Notes: generated from the sequence alone by a model not told the origin. DNA of 42,277 nucleotides from Deltaproteobacteria bacterium RIFOXYD12_FULL_57_12 (GCA_001799275.1 MGTE01000042.1:1-42277); one strand, 5' to 3'. Numbered from the stretch's first letter, positions 13,877-21,875 are shown. A program made the numbers and translations.

Positions 13877-16075
13877 TTATTCATTGAGTTTTTCAGGAAG
13901 GACCTCTGTCTCGGGTGGCTGCCCCTTTCTCACTTTTTTCTTGTGGCCTGGCGTAGCCTCCTCATCCTCATCCTTTTCCTTCTGTTCTTCGTCCGTTACG
14001 GCAGGAGTCGGCTGCGCCTTTTCCATTTTTTTGGGTCTCGGTTCTCTGTTATCCACTTCCGGCTTCGCCTGCGGCGCCATGAACGACGGAGACGGAGCCT
14101 TTTTATCCTTCGCTCCTTCTTCTGTTACGGCAGGAGTCGGCGGCTGCGCCTCTTCTGTTTTCCGAGGCGTTTTTTCTCGGGTTTTCTCTTCTTTCACCGT
14201 CGGTTGACGCTGATTTTTTGACCTCGGTTCTCTTTTCTCCTCGTCCGGTGTCGTCTGCGGCGCCATGAACGAAGGAGACGTAGCCTCCTCTTCCTGTGCT
14301 TTTTCTTCTGTTACGGCAGGAGTCGGCGGCTGCGCCTCTTCCATTTTCCGAGGTGTTTTTTCTCGGGTCTTCTCTTCTTTCATCGTCGACTTACGCTGAT
14401 TTCTGGGTCTCGGTTCGTTTTTATCCTCTTCCTTTGCTTTTTCTTCTGTTACGGCTGGAGTCGGCTGCGTCTCTTCGCTTGAAGCCGGCGGCTGAGTCGC
14501 TTGCCGGTTCGTCCGACTGCCGTCTTTGTCGCGGGTTGACTGCTTGTCTTCACGCAACCGCTGCTTGTCTTCTCGCCTGCTCTCCGTTGGTGGTGTTGAT
14601 GGCTCTGGCTGTGCCTCCTCCATTTTTCGCGGAGCGGTTTTTTGGGTTTTTTCTTCTTTCAACCTCTCTCTGCGCTGAAGTTTGGGCCTCGGTTCTTTTT
14701 TCTCTTCGACCGTCATCGTTTGCGGTGCTGTCTTCGGCGAGAACACGGATTGGTCCTGCTTCCTCACCAGACGACGCTGCTCTTTCCGCTCCTCGACCCT
14801 GGTCTCCTTGACCTTGTCAGGCGGTTCTTTGGCCTTGGGAATTTCCCTGACAGACGCTCGCCTTGTAGCCCTCTCAGGTTCTATCTGCGGGCGGCCCACA
14901 CTGATTTTTTCCTTTAGAAAAGGGTTTCCCTTGACATTGAAATCAACCTGCTTGCCCCGTATAAATGTATCGTTATGGACTATGGTTACCGAATTTTTGA
15001 TCGAGACGTTCTGATAGACATTATTGATGACCACCTTATTCACATCGATATGATTGATGTCGACACTGTGCGGACCGTAATTCCCATGTCCGTAGTAAAT
15101 TTCTCTGGGGGCAAGAGGCACCCAGGCGACATATGTAGCGGTACGAACCCAGCCGACATATCCAGGCCCCCAGTAGACCTCGTTCCTGGGCGGCGGGACC
15201 CAACACCATCCATGCCTGGGGACAAAAGACCATCTGCCATAATGGTAGGGCGCCCATCCCCACGATTCTTGGGCTATCCATACGTAATCATCGCCTATCC
15301 ATACCCATCGGCCATTTCGATATGGCGACCAACCAACCGTAACCTGCACGGTTGGTCTCCAAACGAAGCCGTATAAAGGCATATCCACCCATTCGCCATT
15401 ATTGTCAAAGTCACGTGAATACCCAGCCAGTTCCTCCGGCAGATAGCGGGTGCTCCTGCTGCGCTCCTCAATGATCCTGTCTTGGTTTTGATTCCATCGT
15501 TCCCACGCATCGGCCGAGCCCAGCGGTGAGAGATCGGCCGAAGATTCGTCTAGCGACAGCATCTTCCCGGCCCGAACCATGGTTTCGCCATTCCTGCTCT
15601 CCGCCGAAATCGTGCCCAGATATACGGAGATATCCGTTTCTCCATCGTTTGATACATCCGCACTGAACTTAGCCCGCTTATAAACCCGGATTGAAGAAAG
15701 CGGGGTATCAATCTGGAGGGTAGTGTCCCGTTCGCCCTTGGCATTCACGTAAGCCAGTCCCATGTCCAGATAAAACTGCAAGGCGTCATTATCAACCGTA
15801 AGGATATCAAGGGCGGTCCTCTCGTCAAGTCTTATGACCGTGCCGCGCCGGGATTCAACTTCCGCCAGCCCATCTTCCGGGACCCATAATTGGTCTCCGT
15901 CCTTGAGTGGAAAATTGATGACAGCCGGGCTCCATTCCGAGGTATCAGCGGTTCTTATCTGGACATCACCTTCAATAAGACTTAAACGCAGCTCACCAAG
16001 GCCTGCCCCTGCGGCATAGGCCGGGAGAAACAGGATAAACAGCAGGAGTACTTTTGTTGCGGTTCTTGCACTCAT
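13877..16075 (-). CDS. FecR-domain protein with YxWGxW-type repeats and long charged tail
   Basis: This 732-residue exported protein has a signal peptide (about 1-23), a FecR-like domain (about 28-180, with DGDQLWVPEDGLAEV and RGTVIRLDERT), then an aromatic repeat region (about 225-330: YGFVWRPTVQ, GWSPYRNGRW, ESWGWAPYHYGRW). The C-terminal 350 residues are low complexity, rich in K, E, P, R and T, and carry imperfect repeats containing TPAVTEE and REKTPRK. Related proteins are annotated as FecR or DUF6600 and are thought to act in the envelope. The tail is expanding at DNA level, so its length probably differs between strains. It is the largest gene in this exported-protein cluster, with an AAGGAG ribosome site. 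Confidence 0.8.
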   Translation of the reverse strand: MSARTATKVLLLFILFLPAYAAGAGLGELRLSLIEGDVQIRTADTSEWSPAVINFPLKDGDQLWVPEDGLAEVESRRGTVIRLDERTALDILTVDNDALQFYLDMGLAYVNAKGERDTTLQIDTPLSSIRVYKRAKFSADVSNDGETDISVYLGTISAESRNGETMVRAGKMLSLDESSADLSPLGSADAWERWNQNQDRIIEERSRSTRYLPEELAGYSRDFDNNGEWVDMPLYGFVWRPTVQVTVGWSPYRNGRWVWIGDDYVWIAQESWGWAPYHYGRWSFVPRHGWCWVPPPRNEVYWGPGYVGWVRTATYVAWVPLAPREIYYGHGNYGPHSVDINHIDVNKVVINNVYQNVSIKNSVTIVHNDTFIRGKQVDFNVKGNPFLKEKISVGRPQIEPERATRRASVREIPKAKEPPDKVKETRVEERKEQRRLVRKQDQSVFSPKTAPQTMTVEEKKEPRPKLQRRERLKEEKTQKTAPRKMEEAQPEPSTPPTESRREDKQRLREDKQSTRDKDGSRTNRQATQPPASSEETQPTPAVTEEKAKEEDKNEPRPRNQRKSTMKEEKTREKTPRKMEEAQPPTPAVTEEKAQEEEATSPSFMAPQTTPDEEKREPRSKNQRQPTVKEEKTREKTPRKTEEAQPPTPAVTEEGAKDKKAPSPSFMAPQAKPEVDNREPRPKKMEKAQPTPAVTDEEQKEKDEDEEATPGHKKKVRKGQPPETEVLPEKLNE
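13995..14480 (-). repeat. Imperfect tandem coding repeats in the FecR-type gene tail
   Basis: The segment GTTACGGC(A/T)GGAGTCGGC recurs at 13995, 14124, 14310 and 14448. Each is followed by related sequence encoding the REKTPRK and EPR segments. Spacings are 129, 186 and 138 bp, all multiples of three, so copies can be gained or lost without shifting the frame. Confidence 0.8.
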
Positions 16076-16196
16076 TGTTTTTCTCCTTTCCGTCTCTTTG
16101 CTGACGACGGTCGAGCTGAAGGTTTCGCCCCACGTTCTATTCTCAGCGCCGTGCCTTAATCAGAGAGGGGGTAATCACGATGGCACATCCTCGGTG

Positions 16197-16280
16197 TCAT
16201 GACATCGATTCGGGCTCCATTTTGACCAGCATGATTTGCGCATCGAGCTTTTCTTCGAACGCCTTTTGCTTGTTCGTCAT
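16197..16280 (-). pseudogene. Short remnant resembling a coiled-coil stress protein N-terminus
   Basis: The minus strand encodes MTNKQKAFEEKLDAQIMLVK and seven more residues before a stop. The opening resembles the start of small coiled-coil proteins found in stress gene clusters (pattern K..YEEKLDAQL), but only 27 codons remain and the ribosome site is weak. It is probably a truncated relic; a real tiny peptide is less likely. Confidence 0.35.
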
Positions 16281-16316
16281 GGCAATCTCATCGTGGTTGC
16301 AACCTATTGCCGCACA

Positions 16317-16538
16317 TCATCCTTTCTTGTTTCCCACGACCAGCAACACGATACCGCCCACGAGCGCAAGAGCTCCGACGATCGGCGGCAGCGGAAATGT
16401 TTTCGTCTTCTCAGCCGTCATCTGGATGGGCCCGAAATCGACGACTTTTTCTCTTGTCGTATAGGTGATGCCTTGATAGGCAAAGGCCACGATCCCTATA
16501 GCGATGAGAATGATGGCTACCATCGGGTATGTTTTCAT
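16317..16538 (-). CDS. Small two-helix membrane protein
   Basis: This 73-residue protein has two transmembrane segments (about 5-25 and 48-68) joined by a polar loop YTTREKVVDFGPIQMTAEKT. It ends in GNKKG. Similar conserved small proteins occur in many environmental bacteria without known function. I chose the ATG at 16538 because AAGGA stands 9 bp before it; an ATG three codons earlier has that same sequence directly abutting and is less likely. Confidence 0.7.
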   Translation of the reverse strand: MKTYPMVAIILIAIGIVAFAYQGITYTTREKVVDFGPIQMTAEKTKTFPLPPIVGALALVGGIVLLVVGNKKG

Positions 16539-16591
16539 TTCGCTCATTCCTTAACGTCGTCAGTTTGTTTTAGTTCATAGCTTCCCACTGG

Positions 16592-16741
16592 CTATATGGG
16601 CCGCCGCCCCTGAATAATGTTGAGCAGCACGACAACAATAGCAACTACCAACAGGATATGAATGAACCCTCCCATCGTGTAACTGCTGACCAGTCCCAGC
16701 GCCCACAGAACTATCAGTATCACGGCAATTGTCCACAACAT
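16592..16741 (-). CDS. Lmo0937-type small membrane protein
   Basis: This 49-residue protein starts MLWTIAVILIVLWALGLVSS, followed by a second hydrophobic helix (HILLVVAIVVVLLNII) and the basic end QGRRPI. This is the pattern of the lmo0937/DUF5670 family of two-helix stress-associated membrane proteins. The ribosome site AAAAGGAGG is excellent. Function is unknown. Confidence 0.8.
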   Translation of the reverse strand: MLWTIAVILIVLWALGLVSSYTMGGFIHILLVVAIVVVLLNIIQGRRPI

Positions 16742-16775
16742 ATGATCCTCCTTTTGTTTGCCTGAAAGAACTCGG

Positions 16776-17300
16776 CTAATTTCCGCTCAAATCCTGAACG
16801 GCATCCACAATCATCCCGGTACCTACCGCCATCAACAGGATATCGGACGCCACGCGTACGAACCGATGTCCTGCGGGCGGCAACCCGAGTTGCACAACAA
16901 CCGCCGGCGGCAGGGCATGGAAAATAACGCCCCGGGGCAACGGTCGACCTACCTGCCACTTTCTGGCTTGACCAGGGGGCATGCAGCCGTTGTTCTTCTT
17001 GGCCAGGCCCGGCGGGCAGTGGCCGGAGCGGTATTGCTCCGTATAATAGTTCCGGATGACTTGCCGGTGTTGGTCGCCGAAATAGACGCGGACATTCACA
17101 TCATCCCCTCGTTGGTTGTGCGAATATCCATCATCACGGCCCCCATTACTCTCGCGTTTCTCTTTCTGCTCGTGTTTCCCGCCCTTATTCCCGTCGCCGG
17201 CCTTTGACGGCTTTCCAGCCAGGGCAGGGCTTGTGAAGGCAAGTATCCCGACGATGACAAGCGCAAGGATCTGGCTCTTCTGCATGGTGATTTTCTGCAT
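16776..17300 (-). CDS. Exported RcnB-like hypothetical protein
   Basis: This 174-residue protein has a signal peptide (about 1-28, cleavage after ALA) and a hydrophilic G/K/E/D-rich stretch (29-65). The conserved part is CPPGLAKKNNGCMPPGQARKW followed by a PLPRGVIFHALPP segment and a C-terminal hydrophobic helix (about 150-170). The CPPG..K....C.PPGQ.. pattern is shared with proteins annotated as RcnB-like or DUF1236 in proteobacteria, where RcnB is a periplasmic metal-homeostasis protein. The two cysteines may form a disulfide. Assignment to RcnB itself is tentative. The ribosome site is GGAGA. Confidence 0.65.
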   Translation of the reverse strand: MQKITMQKSQILALVIVGILAFTSPALAGKPSKAGDGNKGGKHEQKEKRESNGGRDDGYSHNQRGDDVNVRVYFGDQHRQVIRNYYTEQYRSGHCPPGLAKKNNGCMPPGQARKWQVGRPLPRGVIFHALPPAVVVQLGLPPAGHRFVRVASDILLMAVGTGMIVDAVQDLSGN

Positions 17301-17431
17301 GAGCTGTCTCCATATGAAAAGTTTTAAACGCGCCCGCTGGCATGCAATCCATGAACCGGCGGGAGGTCAGCTCACTGCCATCCCCGGCTTGTCTCGGAAA
17401 CGTGCTTGCGTTATTGAGAGCACACGGCTCC

Positions 17432-17824
17432 TCATCGTTCTTTTATCGGCCTCCCTGTGGTTTCCAGGAGCCATTGCTCGGCAGCGTCGTAGTCGCGAAA
17501 CGGCATGACGATGCATACGTCCTCAAGCAGGATCCTAAGCATGCGCATCATCCCAAAGGCAAAATCGCTGGAGACCAACACTGCCGTAGAGCCGAGCGTG
17601 GATTCGCGGCCAAAGGCGGTGAGCAGCACGACGATTTCGCGGGTTTGGGCTGAGGACCAGGTCGGCGTCGCGGTGCGAGCGTCGATTAACTCGGGGTAGC
17701 CCAGTCCTCCCTTAAGACGCTCCTCATGCAGATGGGATCGGACTTCCTCCCACCCAATTGGACCGCTGGCGATTGCCACCATGCAGCGCCGATCGTGGTC
17801 AATGGAGCTGGTAATGGTCATCAT
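17432..17824 (-). CDS. Cytoplasmic SpoIIAA/STAS-like hypothetical protein
   Basis: This 130-residue protein has no signal peptide. The order of strands and helices (ITSSIDHDRRCMVAIASGPI, then ELIDARTAT, then a helix and TAVLVSSDFAFGMMRMLRIL, ending with a helix YDAAEQWLLE) fits the SpoIIAA/STAS-like proteins that often sit in stress clusters. The function is not known. Two adjacent ATG codons follow a GGAGG site; either may be used. Confidence 0.6.
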   Translation of the reverse strand: MMTITSSIDHDRRCMVAIASGPIGWEEVRSHLHEERLKGGLGYPELIDARTATPTWSSAQTREIVVLLTAFGRESTLGSTAVLVSSDFAFGMMRMLRILLEDVCIVMPFRDYDAAEQWLLETTGRPIKER

Positions 17825-17904
17825 ACCCTCCGCCTCATTATGAAAAGTCGACCCAGTAATTCTTTGCGCCTTTTACCTTCCACCACGAATATCTGTGATG
17901 AAGA

Positions 17905-17973
17905 CTATGCCCCCCCAAACACCACTATCACCGCCTTGCGATGATCGATCCATAACCCTACGGTCATTTTCAT
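17905..17973 (-). pseudogene. Truncated copy of the eRF1-like gene at 35614
   Basis: The sequence reads MKMTVGLWIDHRKAVIVVFGGA and a TAG. Its first 18 residues match MKTIVGLWIDHRKAVIVV of the intact gene at 35614-36027, and the ribosome site (AAGGAGAAATTT) matches too. Similarity ends at a run of seven Gs. No continuation of the family was found in other frames, so most of the gene has been lost. Confidence 0.75.
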
Positions 17974-18149
17974 AAATTTCTCCTTGCTGGAAACGGCGTA
18001 ATAATTTTTATCTTCGCCCCTCTACTCATGAGGCCCTGCTCGCCTCGTTTCTGGATGCCGATTTCCTGGAAAAATTTACTTTGGTTGTTGTCCCAACTTC
18101 CGTGTGCGTGGCGTTCATTGTTCGTTGTGTCCGCAGGGTAGGGGGTTAG
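17974..18149. other. Intergenic stretch with no gene seen
   Basis: Together with the relic at 17905-17973 this forms a gene-poor gap of almost 400 bp between 17825 and 18219. I saw no complete reading frame, dyad site or sigma-54 promoter here. Confidence 0.4.
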
Positions 18150-18215
18150 GCACTTCCTGCTTTATTCGCGTCCTGCCGGGCTGACAAGTTCTTCCCGGCA
18201 GGATTAAGGAAGTGC
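18150..18215 (-). terminator. Nested hairpin after the VWA/OmpA gene
   Basis: The inner stem CCTGCCGGG (18172-18180) pairs with CCCGGCAGG (18194-18202). An outer stem GCACTTCCT (18150-18158) pairs with AGGAAGTGC (18207-18215). It begins a few bases after the stop of the minus-strand gene at 18220. It has no clear U tract, so it may stabilise the mRNA end rather than act as a classical terminator. Confidence 0.6.
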
Positions 18216-18219
18216 ATAA

Positions 18220-20277
18220 TTACATGCCTGTTGCTTCATAATTGACAGTTATAACCACGGTCCGGTTATAGGCCCTGCCCTCGGGCAGAGCATTGTCATA
18301 CGGCGGACCCTGGGGACCAACACCTTGATGATTTACTGTTGTTCCTGCGGATAGGTCGGCAGCCATGATCAGATCATAGGCGGCCTTGGCCCGGCGTTCA
18401 GAGAGTGGCAGGTTGTATTGTTCAGTGCCGATGATATCGGTGTGGCCGATAATCTGCACCTGGGAGGAAGACAACCCTTTGATCCTGGAGATGATCCGAT
18501 CCATAATAATTTGGTTCTGCTGCTTGATTTCCGCCCGATCAAATTCAAAAAGGATCAACGCGTACCTCTCCATTACCCTGTACCCCATCTTTTGGGCGAT
18601 CCGTTCCTCCCGTTTGATGAATTTGATCTGGATCGGGACTATGGACTCGGTTGTAAATTTTCCCTCTTCCTTGTCGATGACGTCAAGGCGAGCTGTAATC
18701 TGGCCAAGTGAAGCAAGGGTATGTAGCTCTACGGAATCAAGATCAAAGGTGATGCTTGCCGGCGGCTCTCCCTGATATTCGATCTTTTTCAGTGGAGTAC
18801 CATCACCGAGTAATGTTACTTGGCAATTTTTGATTCCGGCTTCCGCGTGAACGGACAGCTGAACGCGCACCTCTTTTGTATCGACCTGCTCTTCGAAGTA
18901 CGTGCTTTTTACCGTATCAAGAATGGCCATATCATCCGAAGTGATCTCAACCCGCTGATTTTCAACCACTCCTTCCGGAACCCTTGTCGTGCTTGGCACC
19001 GCCGGAAGTTTCTGGGCCTTGATCGTCATCCGACTGGGATCAATTCCCCACATGCCTAGATAGGCGGCGACAGCCTCAGCGCGATTTCTTGAAAGCGTAA
19101 TATTGTCTTTTTCCACGCCGGTATCCGACACACATCCCACCAGGGTCAGGCTCGCCTCCGGGTGATTGGCCATTCGTTTACCGATAATATTTAAGACGTT
19201 TTGATATTTTTCCATGGTTCCCTGTAGCTTTTCCTCGTCAAAGGCACGCATTTCTTCCGGGCTGGTTATGCTGACGTAGCGCGTGGGGATTAAAGTTTTT
19301 CCCGTATCGAAGTAGATGTGGTTAAGCAAGGGCGAGCTGTCAACGATGGTCAGTTCCTCGATCGTAATCATGGATGGATCAAGAGAGAGCGTCCCCTCCG
19401 GCGGGCTGTTGAACCGGTAGTTGATGATATAACGGTGGAAGATAGTAGTGGAAAAGGCCTTTAAGATGGGCAAAAAGTCGCTTGCGGAGCGGGCCTTGCG
19501 AATCTCCCCGCTATTGGTCAGGGCAAAGGACTTCAGAAAGGGATCCACCTCCGGCTTATCCATGTAATCGATGGCATAGGCCGAAAAATTATCAAGATTG
19601 CTGGCCGCCCCCGCCACATCCTCGGATTTGGCACGGCTGTTAATGTCCTCACCGTCGCTGAAGACCATCATGAACTTTTGTTTCTCGCTGGGCATTTGAT
19701 GGATGATGCCAAGCCCGACCACCATGGCGTCGTACAAATAGGTGCCGTCTGTCGTATCTTCGAAGCTTTCTTTCAAAAACTGGTTGAGGGCTGCAGGATT
19801 GTTGGACTGAAAAACCCTGGTTGCCACATTGTTAGTCGCCGGATCCTCTGTGCTCTTCGGATTGGTAAAAACCACAATATGGACGTTATCGATAGGGCGA
19901 ACATAGGAGATAAAACTCTGGAGCGCCTCAAGGAGAGGATTGACCGCCTTTCTCATTTCCATGGAAAAAGAGTTGTCCACGACAAGAACGATATTGAGAC
20001 CTGTGTCCCTACTCTCGGCATAATCCTGAACCGAGAGAATCTGTGCGGTTTGCGGACCTCTCTTGATTACAAAATCCTCTTTTGTCAGGCCGAGAACGGT
20101 CTCTCCATTGCTGTCCAGCACCGAGGCCAGAATTTTGTTGTCATCAAGAGGTTGGTAGCTCACTGCCCCAACCTGTCGGGAGAGGGATACCTCTAGCGCG
20201 CCTTCGGCATGGCAGTTGCTTATCCACAGACCAACAACAATGGGCAGAAAAAACAACGACAAGATAATTCTTCGCAT
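18220..20277 (-). CDS. VWA-domain protein with two OmpA-like domains
   Basis: This 685-residue exported protein has a signal peptide (about 1-24), then a von Willebrand A domain (about 92-290) with an intact metal-binding motif DNSFS (D101, S103, S105) and MVFSDGEDIN. A first OmpA-like domain (about 320-450: YFDTGKTLIP, LVGCVSDTGVEKDNITLSRNRA) and a canonical C-terminal OmpA domain (about 560-680: FEFDRAEIK, IIGHTDIIGTEQYNLPLSERRA) follow. OmpA domains bind peptidoglycan, so a cell-wall-anchored adhesive or scaffold role is likely. Two OmpA-like domains after one VWA domain is unusual. The ribosome site is AGGAGG. Confidence 0.85.
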   Translation of the reverse strand: MRRIILSLFFLPIVVGLWISNCHAEGALEVSLSRQVGAVSYQPLDDNKILASVLDSNGETVLGLTKEDFVIKRGPQTAQILSVQDYAESRDTGLNIVLVVDNSFSMEMRKAVNPLLEALQSFISYVRPIDNVHIVVFTNPKSTEDPATNNVATRVFQSNNPAALNQFLKESFEDTTDGTYLYDAMVVGLGIIHQMPSEKQKFMMVFSDGEDINSRAKSEDVAGAASNLDNFSAYAIDYMDKPEVDPFLKSFALTNSGEIRKARSASDFLPILKAFSTTIFHRYIINYRFNSPPEGTLSLDPSMITIEELTIVDSSPLLNHIYFDTGKTLIPTRYVSITSPEEMRAFDEEKLQGTMEKYQNVLNIIGKRMANHPEASLTLVGCVSDTGVEKDNITLSRNRAEAVAAYLGMWGIDPSRMTIKAQKLPAVPSTTRVPEGVVENQRVEITSDDMAILDTVKSTYFEEQVDTKEVRVQLSVHAEAGIKNCQVTLLGDGTPLKKIEYQGEPPASITFDLDSVELHTLASLGQITARLDVIDKEEGKFTTESIVPIQIKFIKREERIAQKMGYRVMERYALILFEFDRAEIKQQNQIIMDRIISRIKGLSSSQVQIIGHTDIIGTEQYNLPLSERRAKAAYDLIMAADLSAGTTVNHQGVGPQGPPYDNALPEGRAYNRTVVITVNYEATGM

Positions 20278-20329
20278 TTTGTCCTCCTGGTACGGGCCGC
20301 CTCAAAGGGCAGCAATGGTTTTATCGTAA

Positions 20330-20439
20330 TTATTCAATATACTCTCCGGCTCCCTCATACTTTGCCGTCGATGCGCAGTTCAGATGAGGAACCAGCAGAA
20401 TGACGGGAAGAAGGTTGGCGAACAGGTTGATTTTTTCAT
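20330..20439 (-). pseudogene. Possible entericidin-like small lipoprotein with frameshift
   Basis: An ATG with a GAGGAG ribosome site opens a frame that stops after 19 codons. Adding one A to the run of six As after the ATG would give MKKINLFANLLPVILLVPHL followed by NCAST and an end EGAGEYIE with a stop at 20330. This has the size, hydrophobic signal, cysteine and EGAGE..E end of entericidin-type lipoproteins, though the lipobox (HLNC) is poor. It is either a frameshift mutation, a sequencing error in the homopolymer, or coincidence. Confidence 0.4.
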
Positions 20440-20454
20440 AATGCTCCTCATTGG

Positions 20455-20745
20455 CTAGTCGGTTTTGGGTTTCTCGTAAGAAAGTATTTCACAGGGTTCT
20501 TCCAGAAGGCTCATCGCCCCTCGCAGCACCTTGAACCACTCAGACGTCAGCTGTGTTTCAAAGTTTTTTCGCGTATCCCATTCAACAAGCAGGCAGAAAA
20601 TGTTTTCATTTTCCAGGCCGTGAAAAAAATCACAACGCCCGCAGCCCTTTTCCGTCCTGATGGAGCTGATCAGCGAGATAATCGTCTGGGACAGTTCCAT
20701 CCGCTTCTCAGCAGACACCCGCATATGCATGATGGTCAGAATCAT
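20455..20745 (-). CDS. ABM-domain protein (antibiotic biosynthesis monooxygenase-like)
   Basis: This is a 96-residue single ABM domain of ferredoxin-like fold: first strand MILTIMHMRV, helix SAEKRMELSQTIISLISSIR, then CGRCDFFHGLENENIFCLLV and the WDT..NFETQLTSEWFKVL helix region typical of the family. ABM proteins include small monooxygenases and haem-degrading or quinol-related enzymes, but many have no known substrate. The ATG falls only 1-2 bases after the transcription start predicted from sigma-54 promoter 3, and no ribosome site precedes it, so translation may be leaderless. A second ATG at codon 16 has a weak GAGAAG site but would remove the first strand. Two decayed copies lie at 4468 and 9900. 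Confidence 0.8.
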   Translation of the reverse strand: MILTIMHMRVSAEKRMELSQTIISLISSIRTEKGCGRCDFFHGLENENIFCLLVEWDTRKNFETQLTSEWFKVLRGAMSLLEEPCEILSYEKPKTD

Positions 20746-20756
20746 ACAGAGAGCTT

Positions 20757-20772
20757 AGCAATAGGCATGCCA
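20757..20772 (-). promoter_or_regulatory. Sigma-54 promoter, module 3 (ABM gene)
   Basis: The minus strand reads TGGCATG-N4-TTGCT. The predicted start is about 20746. A TAACAA box lies at 20813-20818, 67-72 bp upstream. The promoter and first codons are closely similar to module 1. Confidence 0.88.
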
Positions 20773-20871
20773 ACAGGCAAAGGCAGACAGAAACTTTTTA
20801 AAAACCCTTTATTAACAAGGGAGAAGAGAAAACAGAGAGAACAGAAAAGAAGGCGGCCGTAATATGCCGGG

Positions 20872-20905
20872 CCTCAATATGTGGTGGACCCTCATAATAT
20901 TGAGG
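20872..20905 (-). promoter_or_regulatory. Tandem enhancer dyads (UAS), module 3
   Basis: CCTCAATATGTGGTGG (20872-20887) and CCTCATAATATTGAGG (20890-20905) are 2 bp apart, beginning 126 bp upstream of the predicted start. Both sites are identical to those of module 1. Confidence 0.85.
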
Positions 20906-21023
20906 GTAGATTGACGCCTCCCGACCTCACATCGACCGGCCGGTTTTGCCCTTTGAGCAGTCAATCATGCTTTCGAATCATAAAACCGAATCAATGAGAA
21001 GTCCCAGCGGTTGCTCAATCAGC

Positions 21024-21875
21024 TCAATAAAACTCCTGAAGCGTCCTCTCGATCTTCGACGAATCGAAAACCTGATGCACGAGCGGCCCGGCGGTCAGCA
21101 TCGGGATGCGCTCCTCAAAGGTAGGGCGGTTATTCCGGTAGATGATGCCGATCGGGATGCGGTCGCCCCATTCGAGTGCCCTTGAAAATGCCGCGATACG
21201 GTCGGCGGGATCATACTCCGGCTCGATGTGATACACGCGCTTCCGATACCACTCGTAGGTATTAACCTTGTTGAACGTGACACAGGGTTGAAGGATGTCG
21301 ATGAGGGCAAATCCCTTGTGAACCATGGCTTCCTTCATCAGACCCTTGAGGTGCGCCGTGTCGGCTGCGAAGGACCGGGCCGCGAAGCCGCAGTCGAGCG
21401 CCACGGCGAGAGCCATGGGATTGAACTGCTCGGAGATTACGCCGAAGGGGACGTTCTTGGCCTTTGTTCCTTCGCCGGTTGTGGGAGAGGGCTGTCCCTT
21501 GGTCAACCCGTAGATCTGGTTGTCGTGGACAAAGAGCTTTACATTGATATTTCGGCGCATGGCTGCCATGAGATGGTTGCCGCCCTCGCCGTAGCAGTCG
21601 CCATCGCCGGTGGTGACGATCACCGGCATGGCATGGTTCGCGAGCCTGATGCCCGTTGCAACCGGCAAGGCCCTGCCGTGCAGGCCGTTAAAGGTGTTGC
21701 CTCGGGTATAGTGCGGCAGCTTTGCCGCCTGGCCGATTCCCGATACCACGGTGATCTGATGCGGTTCAAGCTGAAGCTCTACTAAAACGTCCTTGAAGGC
21801 TTTCAAGATCGCAAAGTTACCGCATCCCGGACACCACGCCGGTGTCTGGCCTTTATATGTTCCCAAGGCGATCAT
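21024..21875 (-). CDS. 2-oxoacid:ferredoxin oxidoreductase, beta subunit
   Basis: This 283-residue subunit binds thiamine diphosphate. The conserved WCPGCGNFAIL stands at residues 14-24. The TPP/Mg motif GDGDCYGEGGNHLMAA is near 92 and is followed by FVHDNQIYGLTKGQ; the HYTRGN..NGLHGR segment is also typical. The complex oxidatively decarboxylates a 2-oxoacid (2-oxoglutarate, pyruvate or a related acid) to acyl-CoA and reduced ferredoxin in anaerobes. The beta-subunit type is the KorB/PorB class, but the substrate cannot be fixed. Its ATG lies inside the end of the alpha gene (23-bp overlap), with AGGAGAGG as ribosome site. Confidence 0.93.
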   Translation of the reverse strand: MIALGTYKGQTPAWCPGCGNFAILKAFKDVLVELQLEPHQITVVSGIGQAAKLPHYTRGNTFNGLHGRALPVATGIRLANHAMPVIVTTGDGDCYGEGGNHLMAAMRRNINVKLFVHDNQIYGLTKGQPSPTTGEGTKAKNVPFGVISEQFNPMALAVALDCGFAARSFAADTAHLKGLMKEAMVHKGFALIDILQPCVTFNKVNTYEWYRKRVYHIEPEYDPADRIAAFSRALEWGDRIPIGIIYRNNRPTFEERIPMLTAGPLVHQVFDSSKIERTLQEFY

